From: Erodium maritimum
Lineage: Eukaryota > Streptophyta > Magnoliopsida > Geraniales > Geraniaceae
Length of the DNA: 64,000 nt
NCBI GenBank assembly: GCA_963921825.1
Contig: OY997596.1
Coordinates: 6,701,001 to 6,765,000 of the forward strand
Direction: 5' to 3'
Numbering within the stretch: position 1 is the stretch's first letter; each line of letters opens with the position of its first letter. Shown piece by piece: positions 10,334 through 20,794 of this stretch. The translations under genes were made by a program, and so were the position numbers. A model generated the notes under the pieces. The model was not told where the DNA came from. It did not search any database and saw only the letters and a list, made by a program, of their open reading frames with translations.

Positions 10334-13300
10334 ATGGTGTTTTGCATCAATCATCACCCTTCCTCCTCCATTGTCAAGGCACCCAATTTCTCCAAACCCA
10401 GAACCTCCCGATTCTTCTTCACCTCCAAAAGCATCAAGCTCCATCCATGGACGCAGCAGCTGAAGCTCCGCCGCAACGGCAATCTGAAATCCCGGCTCAA
10501 CTCCGTCCGCTGCGAGCGAGGCCTCGCTCCCGCCGCCGAAGGGAGCAATGGGTCTTCAACCAAATCTCCGAAATCGGGGAAGAGAACCGACATCAAGAAG
10601 ATCCTCATACTCGGCGCCGGACCCATCGTCATCGGCCAAGCCTGCGAGTTCGATTACTCAGGTACCCAAGCCGTGAAGGCCCTCAAGGAAGAAGGGTACG
10701 AGGTAATCCTGATAAATTCGAACCCGGCGACGATCATGACGGACCCGGACATGGCCGACAGGACTTACATTACTCCGATGACGCCGGAATTGGTGGAGCA
10801 AGTGCTGGAGAAGGAGCGGCCGGACGCGATTCTCCCCACCATGGGCGGCCAAACAGCCCTCAACCTCGCGGTGGCGCTGGCAGAGAGCGGCCCGCTTGAC
10901 AGGTACGACGTGGAGCTGATTGGGGCCAAGCTAGACGCCATTAAAAAAGCTGAGGATAGAGAATTGTTCAAGGAAGCTATGAAGAACATTGGGCTCAAAA
11001 CCCCACCATCAGGGATTGGTAACACTCTAGATGAATGTATTGAAATAGCTAACCAAATCGGAGAGTTCCCTCTCATCATCAGGCCTGCATTTACCCTGGG
11101 AGGCTCAGGAGGCGGAATTGCTTACAACAAAGAAGAATTCGAGGCGATCTGCAAATCCGGGCTCGCTGCAAGTGTGACCACTCAGGTCCTGGTGGAAAAA
11201 TCCTTGTTGGGTTGGAAAGAGTACGAGCTCGAGGTCATGAGGGACTTGGCTGACAATGTGGTGATCATATGCTCGATCGAAAACATCGATCCAATGGGAG
11301 TGCACACAGGTGATTCCATCACTGTGGCGCCCGCCCAGACCTTGACTGATAAAGAGTACCAGAGGCTGAGAGATTACTCCATTGCCATTATTAGAGAAAT
11401 TGGTGTTGAATGTGGTGGTTCCAATGTTCAGTTTGCTGTTAATCCTGTTGATGGTGAAGTGATGATCATTGAGATGAATCCAAGGGTGTCAAGGTCCTCT
11501 GCCTTGGCATCTAAAGCCACTGGCTTTCCTATAGCGAAAATGGCTGCTAAGTTATCGGTTGGTTATTCGTTGGATCAAATTCCTAATGACATCACGAAGA
11601 AGACACCTGCTAGTTTCGAACCTTCCATTGATTATGTGGTGACTAAGGTAATTTACTCATCCAATATTTGTTTACTTTTGGCATCTTTCTAGTTCAAATT
11701 AATAACTATTGCACTTGGCTAGTAAACTAATACTCATCAAGAACAAGATAAGATCATATATATAGTTAATTAACTATTGGGATGACATAAATGACATGCC
11801 AAATTTGCAGAAGACTTGATTCAATAATGCGGGTAGTGCAACTTGTGTAATGCACAGACTATTATTCCACAGGGGAAATTACAGTGCACAACGGTCATAA
11901 ATACATAATTAGCACTTGCACATTTTGAAATTTTGGACAGAAAAGATGGAATATTCAGTTTTTCTTTTAGTTTTTTTTTTAAGTTAACAACGGATATTCT
12001 ATCTTTTTGGTCCAAAATTTCGAACGGTGCAACAGACCTTTGTTCAACATTCTGAATCGTAGCAAACGAATTCCCACTGTTGTGAAGCGAAAAAAAGTGA
12101 TTTTTTTACCGATGTGAACTGTAATTATTAAACCCATGGCTTTCTTTTCATTTATATCCCCTTTGTTTCTAAGAAAATAGGAGCTAGGCATTTTCAAAAA
12201 GGTAACTTATTAATAATATCACTTATTGCCTGATCACCCTCTTAATGGTTGCTACATCATTATCTGCATTCGAATATTTATTTTTGTATATATCAATGAT
12301 GCAGATACCCCGGTTCGCATTCGAAAAATTCCCCGGTTCTCAGCCAATACTGACTACCCAGATGAAGTCTGTTGGTGAATCCATGGCCTTAGGCCGTACA
12401 TTTCAAGAATCCTTTCAGAAAGCTCTTCGATCTCTGGAATGTGGCTACTCAGGATGGGGTTGTGCACAAGTTAAGGAACTCGAGTGGGATTGGGATCGAT
12501 TGAAGTACAGCCTCCGAGTTCCAAGCCCAGATCGCATCCATGCTGTGTATGCTGCAATGAAGAAGGGCATGAAGGTGGATGAGATTCATGAGCTGAGTTA
12601 CATAGACAAATGGTTCCTTACTCAGCTTAAAGAGCTGGTAGACGTGGAACAGTTTCTCATGGCTCAGGACTTGTCTCATCTGACAAAGGAAAACTTGTAT
12701 GAAGTGAAGAGAAGAGGATTCAGTGACAAGCAGATTGCATTTGCTACCAAGTCTTCAGAGAAAGAGGTCAGATTCAAGAGGCTGTCTCTTGGTGTTACCC
12801 CGGCATTTAAAAGGGTAGATACATGCGCTGCAGAGTTTGAGGCCGATACTCCTTACATGTATTCTTCTTATGATTTTGAGTGTGAATCAGCTCCTACCCA
12901 AAGCAAAAAGGTCTTGATTCTTGGTGGAGGGCCGAATCGGATTGGTCAGGGAATCGAGTTTGACTATTGCTGTTGTCATACATCATTTGCTCTTCAGGTT
13001 TGTGTTTCTTTATCAGTGTGAAGTTTACTTTCTCCGATATTCCCATACTTTGATCTGCTGATTGGCTCCCCCGTATACTACTCCAAAGTGCAACCTTTTT
13101 ATATTCGGAATAATGTCACCATAAGTGAGTGTTTGAAGGTAGTTTGATAATATGGATAGCTGACTTGTCACCTTTCAAACATTACTACACTGCCTTTCAA
13201 ATTCTCGCCCAATTACTGAACTTACAAAAATTGTCACTTTGCTCTATTTTAGTAATATATGACAAAAATACCCCAACAACAATTTTTAAAACTACTGTAG

Positions 13301-15238
13301 CAGCAGTATACTTTCGAAAATTTATGAAGGGTATTTTGTCCTTTTTTTGTATTATTGTGATGTTATCCCTATTTTTTAACCCAAAACTGGCCAATATCTG
13401 ATACCTCTGTTTAGTCTTATACATCTGTCTTGACCGGATTGAATCAAACCCTGTTCTACCTTGTTGCATTTCAAACTTTAATCAGTGTACATGAGGAGCA
13501 GAATTGGTAAGAGATAGAACCAACTTGGTTTCTATATATGTATCGATCTTTTAACCCTTTCTTCATTTCCATTGTATTCCTCTGCAGAAAGCAGGATATG
13601 AGACAATAATGATGAACTCAAATCCGGAGACTGTATCCACAGACTATGATACAAGTGACCGTCTATACTTTGAACCCCTAACAGTTGAAGATGTCTTGAA
13701 CGTTATTGATTTGGAACGACCAGATGGGATCATAGTGCAGTTTGGAGGCCAAACACCCTTGAAACTAGCTCTTCCGATCGAGCAGTACTTAGACGAGCAG
13801 AACCTTGTAAGTTCCAGTGGAGATGGAAAGGTACGGATTTGGGGCACATCACCAGACTCCATAGATGCAGCTGAAGATAGAGAGAGATTCAACGCGATAC
13901 TCGGTGAATTGAAGATTGAACAACCGAAAGGAGGTATTGCCAAGAGTGCGGCCGATGCTCTTGCAATCGCTACAAACATAGGATACCCTGTTGTTGTTCG
14001 GCCTTCCTATGTGTTGGGTGGTCGTGCGATGGAGATTGTGTATAACGATGAGAAGCTCGTCACTTCTCTTGAAAATGCTGTAGAAGTTGACCCAGAACGT
14101 CCTGTTCTGATCGACAGCTACTTATCTGATGCCACTGAGATCGATGTCGATGCACTCGCTGACTCACAAGGCAATGTGGTGATCGGTGGAATCATGGAAC
14201 ACATTGAGCAAGCCGGTGTGCATTCAGGTGACTCTGCTTGTTCTCTTCCCACGAAAACGATTCCATCTTCGTGCTTGGATACAATTCGGTCATGGACCAC
14301 ACATTGAGCAAGCCGGTGTGCATTCAGGTGACTCTGCTTGTTCTCTTCCCACGAAAATGATTCCATCTTCGTGCTTGGATACAATTCGGTCATGGACCAC
14401 CAAATTGGCAAAGAGGCTGAAAGTGATCGGGCTAATGAACTGTCAGTATGCAATCACAGCTTCTGGTGATGTGTTCTTGCTCGAGGCTAACCCTCGCGCT
14501 TCCCGTACAGTCCCGTTCGTTTCAAAGGCAATCGGGCACCCATTGGCTAAGTACGCTTGCCTTGTCATGTCCGGGAAGTCTCTACATGACATAGGTTTCA
14601 CAAAAGAGATCGTTCCTAAACATGTATCAGTCAAAGAAGCTGTTCTTCCATTTGAGAAGTTCCAAGGCTGTGACGTGCTGCTCGGGCCAGAGATGCGCAG
14701 CACCGGGGAGGTAATGGGTATTGATTTTGAGTTCCCCGTTGCTTTCGCCAAGGCTCAGATTGCAGCTGGGCAGAAGCTACCACTCTCTGGAACGGTGTTC
14801 CTCAGTTTGAATGACTTGACAAAGGCCCATCTTGAGAAGATAGCGAGATCCTTCTTGGAGCTTGGGTTTAGCATTGTTTCAACTTCTGGGACTGCTCGGG
14901 TTCTTGAGCTGAGTAAAGTTCCGGTGGAGCGAGTTTTGAAGATGCATGAAGGGAGGCCACATGCCGGTGATATGGTTGCTAATGGGCAGATCCAGTTGAT
15001 GGTGATAACGAGCTCTGGTGACTCGGTCGACCAGGTTGATGGCCGGGAGCTTAGGAGGATGGCTCTTGCTTACAAAGTTCCTATAATAACTACGGTTGCT
15101 GGAGCTTTGGCGAGTGTGGATGCTATACGGAGCTTGAAGTCCTGTAGTGTTAAGATGATTGCTCTTCAGGATTTCTTTGATGATGAGCTTACTGCTGAAG
15201 CTGGTAAAAATCTCCAATCTGTCTCTTCTTCTCTATGA
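10334..15238 (+). CDS. carB: Carbamoyl-phosphate synthase large subunit, chloroplastic
   Basis: It makes carbamoyl phosphate from bicarbonate, ammonia supplied by the small subunit, and two ATP, for arginine and pyrimidine synthesis in the plastid. Modelled exons are 10334-11647, 12305-12997, 13588-14227 and 14328-15238, all with GT-AG introns, giving 1185 aa, the usual plant length. Residues 1 to about 75 are a Ser/Arg-rich transit peptide. Two homologous ATP-grasp halves follow, opening with [20 protein letters not shown] and [20 protein letters not shown]. The C-terminal 150 residues are an MGS-like regulatory domain. The last exon contains a 100-bp exact tandem duplication (14201-14400). 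The third intron in this model, 14228-14327, is exactly that duplicated length. Without that splice, translation stops at 14305-14307 after about 908 residues, losing the end of the second ATP-grasp half and the MGS domain. AATAAA overlaps the stop region. Confidence 0.93.
14201..14400 (+). repeat. 100-bp tandem duplication inside the carB last exon
   Basis: 14201-14300 and 14301-14400 are identical except at 14258 (C) versus 14358 (T). The period is exactly 100 bp, which is not a multiple of three, so it shifts the frame. Flanking ACCAC/AC microhomology marks the join. Each copy contains CATTCAGGTGACT. Confidence 0.97.
14228..14327 (+). other. Predicted newborn intron in carB (100 bp)
   Basis: The donor context is CAG|GTGACT at 14228 and the acceptor context GTGTGCATTCAG|G at 14327. 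Both come from the same exonic AGGT present in each duplicate. Removal restores codon 883 (Gly, split after its first base) and the downstream frame. The interior is close to 50 percent GC with little polypyrimidine tract, so splicing efficiency is uncertain. It is inferred from frame restoration only. Confidence 0.6.
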
Positions 15239-15818
15239 ATAAACTTTACTGATATTCTATTGTTCCATTTTTGCTCATTGTTCTCTGATTAAGTAGTTAT
15301 TGGCTTATTGCAATGTGGATTATATGATGGCATGATCTGAGGCCTATGATTTAGAATTTTGTCTGAAAATGTGCTGTTGGTTAGACTATTCACCAGCTAA
15401 TTTACGATAATTCTGGTGAAAGCATGTACATTATGTCTTGGTGTTAGTTTAGTTATAGCATCAAGCACTAAACACCGATCTCTAGCACCTAGCATCTACA
15501 ATGGTTAAACCGAGCACTTGATTCAAGATGGGTCCACTACATCTCTTAACCAATCACATTCTTGTTTTTTTTTTTCTCCTCTCAAATGATCCCACTTGTT
15601 GATGTGTGAAGTGCTTGGTACAGCAGCTTAACGATACAGACTCAATCAAATTGATGCACAAGTGCAAGAAACGATTGTACATTCTCAATTTGGATCCACA
15701 AAATGCTTTAGCAAGTGTTATATCGATACATTGTATTTTTTTTCTTTAAAATGAGTAACTGGGGAAATGCATTACTATAAAATATAAACTATATGTTTAT
15801 CCAAAAAATATATATATA
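15239..15818. other. carB 3' flank, no gene seen
   Basis: AATAAA next to the stop codon (about 15237) and TTCTATTGTT/TTTTTGCTC stretches suggest the polyadenylation zone. The rest is AT-rich DNA ending in a short TA run at 15808-15820, into which the next element inserted. Confidence 0.6.
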
Positions 15819-15835
15819 TATAAACCATACAAGAT

Positions 15836-17120
15836 TTTTTTTTTTTTGATCAGCAAAGACATATATTAAAACCTGCTCTACGAAGAGTAGAACAGGGGTG
15901 GAATACAATGAAGAGCGTTCCATTGATCGGAAAATCATGAACATCCTCCACAAACTGAGGGAACACCAGCACACCAAGACCCACATAGGGGCACAAATGC
16001 AATGAAATGAAGTAAGAACAACAATGAAAGGTTCTAAAAACCAGAAAAAGATACCAGTAAGCCCAGAGAAAGTAGCAGCACCTATAGACCGAAGCCCTCA
16101 ACCCTAATCGAAAATGGAATTACAACTACTCCCATCTCAACAAATCCATCGATCTCAAAAAGGAAAGGAGGAATTGTCATAGCCGGTGGCCAACACCACA
16201 GACGTCAGAGACAACTCTGGAAGAAACTCCAGAGCCCAAAGGACCTATCTACTGATCGAAAGGAATCCTAGGGCAAAGCCCCATGCCCTTGCCGGCAGCC
16301 AACACCATACCGGCGAGTCCGAGACACAGAGTGGTCGGAGGCACAAGATTACCAAACGAACAGAGAACGGAGCAGGAGGGAGTAGAAGACCAAAAACGAG
16401 AAGGGAGAGGAAAGAGCAAAAAAACCTCAGAAGCTAGAGACGCGGGCCGAAGTCCGAATCTTCAGGCTAAGCCCAGAGGGAGAGAGACCGCCTCACCAGC
16501 GACCACCACGCTCCAGATCACGTCGATCCAAACAGGAAGCGAGTCCCACACCGAAGCCAGAGCCAGAAGCCGGGATCTGAAGAGCCAACCCCATCCTTCA
16601 AGCCTCTGAAGGCGCCACCACCGAAGCGTCAAGACAGGTCAGATCCGAGAGAAACCAGATCTGGCCCGTAGCAACGCCAGGACTAGAGATCTCGAGACGA
16701 AAAGCGAGAACCCTAGCCGGAGAGCCAGGCGCCCAAACAAGTGGATCTGACCACCTCTGAAGGTCAGATCTACAAAAAAGCCCCAATCGCCACAAGCCGA
16801 CAGCCACCACAACGCTCACTGGCCTCGAACTGCAAAGATCCCAACCAAGGAGGAAGGGAAGGAAGCCCCACTACCAGCAAGAGAGTCGCAACGAAGAGGA
16901 GGAAGGCCGGCGAGCCTCGCCACAATAGAAGAGAGAGAGGAGCTGGAAGGGTTTAGAAAAGGAGGTAAAGGGGGAGGATCCACCGGTGGTTGTCAAGGCC
17001 GAAGCCGAGACGACCACCGGTGGTTACAGATCGGAGAAGAAAGGGGCTGAAGTTAGGGTTTGAGAAACTATTCTAGAGAGAGGCGAGAACTTCTCTCTCT
17101 ATAATGCGTTATTAGGAAAC
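15836..17120 (-). mobile_element. LINE-derived non-autonomous retroelement, 1285 bp
   Basis: A 17-bp perfect target duplication TATAAACCATACAAGAT flanks it (15819-15835 and 17121-17137). Its minus-strand 3' end is a poly-A (poly-T at 15836-15848) next to the typical plant L1 end, which reads as TTTGCTGATCA on the minus strand. The 5' end near 17120 is a CT-rich leader with AAACCCTAA. The interior is GC-rich and shows no RT domain, so it is a deletion derivative mobilised in trans. Open frames inside are not convincing genes. Confidence 0.85.
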
Positions 17121-17137
17121 TATAAACCATACAAGAT

Positions 17138-18500
17138 AGGATGTACAAGCCTTGGGTTTCAGATATATGTCCGGGCCGACTGTAGTAATCGCAGCGCTCA
17201 TGGACCTGTAGAAATAGCCTACTTTTGATCGTAAACACTAACTCAAGACATGCCCTTACCAGCATTTCAAAAAAACAAGACATAAAATAAAATATCTAGC
17301 AACCGAAACGACATAAACTTCCCAAACTAAAAACATAAAAATCATAACGTAGACAGGAATAAAGTGCTCTGATTGCGGCTTTCCCAAGACCTCCCAGCAC
17401 CGGCAGTCCCGGGTCTGTGGGTATAGGCTCTGATCGGACCATCCCACCCCCATCGGATCTTCTCATTCCTCGAAGGAGGTTGTGACGTCTCCACCTGTAA
17501 ATCCTAAACCTCCTCATCATCCCTTAACTTATGGGCCTGCGGGATCAGAGTTGTAAGCTACAACGTCTTCGTGATGACAGTAGGCTTAGAATACTGCTTC
17601 CCACATCTACCATACATTGTATCTTAAAGCATGGTCAATAATATTAGTCTAGACTGAGCTAATAGAAAATCACAACTTATGTTTCACGAGATAAACGGAA
17701 AAGGTTAGGTTATTAGAAACTAAACCGCGATAAGAATAGCTCATATTGGGCTAACAGGATGGGCAAATAGTGATTTTATTATGAATTTTATAAACTCGAT
17801 TTTACATAAATTTAATTACGTACATGAAATTACAGCTAATTTGTAATAAATTAAAAGCTTATCGAAATTACAATAAATTAAAAATGGAATGATATGCTTT
17901 TTATAAATGGCATGAGGGGTAATTATGTTGAAAATGAAGGAAAAAATTCATAAATCTTTACATAAATATGATATGATTTTATAGATGGTGTGGTGTGGGC
18001 TTAACGGGATTTGCTGAATGAAAGTAACCGTTGGGCAGACTTCTATCGTCGTCCCATTTACCCACCGTTTCGTCCAAACGATCAGCCAACAATCATATTT
18101 GCTCATTCCTTTTCAACCCCGATAAGAATGTTCTTACAAAAATTCAGCTGTATTTTTCCAAGTGTGATGACCTATATGATATGTGTTGGCCAAATGATTA
18201 GGGTTATAAACTTGGATCGTTTCGATTAAAATAGAAGGTTCGATTGAAAACGAATCTCCTAATTGCAAGTGTCTACAAAAATCCAATTGACGTGAAATCG
18301 TGATAAAATCGTCTATACTCCGTGTAGTTATGTCATGCTCAAGACATTGCCTTCGTGTTCTGTTAGCATTTAGGCACACAATATTAGTGCATTTTGTTTT
18401 TTGGTAGGTTGACACAATATGTCTATAAGGTCTATATATATCTAAGTCAAAGAGAGATGCCTTCTACCACTGGCAATAAGATTTTAAATTTCCCAAAACT
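17138..18500. other. Intergenic region, unrecognised
   Basis: 17290-17600 is GC-richer and could be an old retroelement fragment on the minus strand, but no domain is readable. 17640-18000 is AT-rich. No gene is supported. Confidence 0.5.
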
Positions 18501-18509
18501 TGATTCTAT

Positions 18510-18819
18510 GTTTTAAAATGAAGTGTAATGTATTGGAGGAAACAAAGAGCATGTGCAGCCAAAGCCCAAAATAGGGTGTTGCAGCCGCAGCCTACGCCGA
18601 CGTCCAGGCTTTGGTCCACTACAGTGTGGGGAGCCTGGGCTTCGGAAGCCCAGACTTCTCCACGCTTTAAAATCAAGTGTAATGTATTGGAGGAAACTAA
18701 GAGCATGTGCAACCAAAGCCCAAAATAGGGTGCTGCAGCCGCAGCCTACGCCGACGCCCAGGCTTCGGCCCACTACAGTGTGGGGAGCCTGGGTTTCCGA
18801 AGCCCAGACTTCTCCACGC
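18510..18819. repeat. 154-bp tandem duplication spanning the Harbinger left end
   Basis: Two copies with period 154 bp (for example TATTGGAGGA at 18531 and 18685) each include flanking DNA plus the element terminus GAGCATGTGCA and its first hundred or so bases. The copies differ at several sites. Each copy contains self-complementary GGCTTCGGAAGCC-type stretches. The outer copy has AAA where the inner has the TAA target site. Confidence 0.85.
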
Positions 18820-19182
18820 GCGAAGCTGCTGCACGACGCGCGTCCTTCCTTTTGGCTTCGGCTCCTCAACGCAAATCATCTCCCATTCTGACATCTGTCT
18901 TATATTAAAAAAGAAAATTACTGGACCACACAAAACCTGTCCCTTATTTATAAATAAAAAAAAGTTGTTGTCTTTAACGATTATATTACCGTTGCTTTTT
19001 TTTTTCAAATTTCAGAAAATAAATACAATATAATGTAGTAAGTGAAAAGAATTGCCACCTGTTCTATATTAAAAAAAAGATGCAGTGGGCTTCAAACGGT
19101 AATATTACCGTTGTCTTTTTTTTAATTACAAAAAATAAATAAAATAATATATAACAAGTGATAAAAATATTTTTTTTGCACC

Positions 19183-19190
19183 TATAAATA
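19183..19190 (+). promoter_or_regulatory. TATA box upstream of the Harbinger-derived ORF
   Basis: CTATAAATAG lies about 30 bp before the ORF's first methionine at 19211 and about 85 bp before the likelier start at 19274. Confidence 0.5.
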
Positions 19191-19210
19191 GATGATCATA
19201 CCCTTCTCAT

Positions 19211-19744
19211 TTGTGCACCAAAACTCAAATAGTTTCATCTCGATTTCTCTCAAAATTCGATATTAGGAATTCGATGGTGGGTGAAGATATATTAGCGCTT
19301 GCGGACGCAGAATTGGTAACGATCGAGAAAGAGATTACACGTACAACCGACGAGTTCATTGCAGAAGTTGAGGCCAATTTAGACGAAATAATTGAGAAAC
19401 CCGTTCAAGGACCCCGAAAGAAAAGGGTGTTTTTTCGAAATCGTACAGATGGGAACGAGCGTTTGATGCGCGACTACATAATGCATACTTGCATTATTTT
19501 GCATAATATGATTGTGGAGGAAGAACGTGACTCGTATGAAGGAGGTGCGAAATTTTTTGTTGATGAGTCGGATGATGATATTCCACAGTATGTCGAGGCT
19601 GTAGAGTTGGTCCATGGACCACTTCCTCAATACACGGAGTGGCTGCACAGACCTAGTGACCTGTACGATGCACAACTTCATAGGAAGCTGATGGGCGATC
19701 TTGTTGAGCACATTTGGGATCGATTTTTAGATGTTATCGAGTAG
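19211..19744 (+). CDS. Harbinger transposase-derived ORF with catalytic core deleted
   Basis: The reading frame is unbroken, 177 aa from the first Met. The more natural start is probably the internal Met at 19274 (MVGEDILALADAELV). The N-terminal half, with EFIAEVEANLDEIIEKPV and DGNERLMRDY, matches the N-terminal region of plant Harbinger transposases. It then runs directly into MHTCIILHNMIVEEERD and HRPSDLYDAQLHRKLMGDLV, which belong to the extreme C-terminus. The roughly 200-residue DDE nuclease domain between NERLMRDY and MHTCIILHNM is missing, yet the frame is kept. It cannot be a working transposase. It could be a leftover or a small DNA-binding/regulatory protein. The family is confident, function unknown. 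Confidence 0.65.
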   Translation: MCTKTQIVSSRFLSKFDIRNSMVGEDILALADAELVTIEKEITRTTDEFIAEVEANLDEIIEKPVQGPRKKRVFFRNRTDGNERLMRDYIMHTCIILHNMIVEEERDSYEGGAKFFVDESDDDIPQYVEAVELVHGPLPQYTEWLHRPSDLYDAQLHRKLMGDLVEHIWDRFLDVIE

Positions 19745-20056
19745 ATGTTTTTTTAATATATTGTAGTAATTTAAAATAAATCTCATGTAATGGATATCCG
19801 TGTTGCATTTCAGATAATATATTATCTTTGTGTTATATTAATTGTTTAATAAAATTTACTCTTCGCTTTAAATACAAGTCAGTTTAATAATATTTAATTT
19901 TGGGCATTTCTGCAGACATCCCTGTAGGCTTCTCAACACTGCAGAATTACTTTCAGCTTCGAAGCCTCCAGCTTCGAAACCTCTAAAACACAATATTTTA
20001 TTAGAGGCTTCGGTTTTGGCACCTCAACAGACACCCCATGACTGCACATGCTCTAA

Positions 20057-20340
20057 TGCGTTCGGAGGAAACTAAACCCTTTTGGAGGAAACCGGTGATA
20101 ATAGTATGGTTGCAGAAATCCTGTTTAAGCGTCCATCAGTCACCGCCTAGTTTAAAAAACCAACTGAGTATGGTCAGGTCTTTAGTTGGAATCTGTAGTT
20201 TGGAATCTTGTTTCCATTCAATGAATGATCTTGTTATTTTTAAAATGTGAGATTTAAATTTGGAAAACACTAGCATGATACTTCTTAGCAGCAAAGATGT
20301 GATCGTGCACAGAATTTAGAAGGCATTCTTAGTTAAGAGA
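20057..20340. other. Spacer between Harbinger and LINE
   Basis: The first 60 bases repeat CGGAGGAAACTAAAC/GGAGGAAACC-like pieces that resemble the flank of the Harbinger left end. Otherwise nothing is recognised. Confidence 0.4.
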
Positions 20341-20794
20341 TAGTAGTTATAACAAGAGTTATTGTTCTTTTTTTATCAGCGGAAAAAAAATACATTAATT
20401 ATAAAGGAGGATGAGTCTCAGAATGGGAACCACAACTACTAAACCTCAACAAAAATCCAACAAAAAAGAACAAAACAATCACAACCAGAATAAAAAGAAA
20501 CCACCATGATCCTAAGACCCATCAGACAAGGGAACAGTACCTCAAGGAACCACCGTAGGTATTTTAGGTCGGACTAGTGAACAATACAACAGGGAACCAC
20601 ACGGATGAATCCTCTGGCCTCAGTAAGGCTAAGTAAATTATGTTACGGGTCGTACGGACCGGTACAAGGTGGGATAAGCCCACCACCACACTTGGTCGGC
20701 TAGGGTTTTTAGGTGTTAGGTTGTTTCCTTTTAATTAATGTCTTAGTTTACAAGTTGTATTAGGATTTGGAAAGTTGAGATTTAGGTAACCTAG

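Larger units (their letters stand above)
18701..20053 (+). mobile_element. PIF/Harbinger deletion derivative, 1353 bp
   Basis: Short TIRs GAGCATGTGCA (left, 18701) and its complement ending at 20053 are flanked by the TAA target duplication (18698-18700 and 20054-20056), as for PIF/Harbinger elements. The interior carries a fused transposase remnant (19211-19744) with a TATA box upstream. The left end is duplicated in tandem outside the element. Confidence 0.8.

Noticed and set aside
10243-10899. Second + frame of 218 codons over the carB start
   Set aside because: It is an out-of-frame shadow in GC-rich coding DNA; the real frame starts at 10334 and matches CarB throughout.
14186-15238. Separate 350-aa gene starting at 14186
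   Set aside because: It is the downstream part of carB reopened by the duplication-induced frameshift; its first residues are out of frame with the CarB family.
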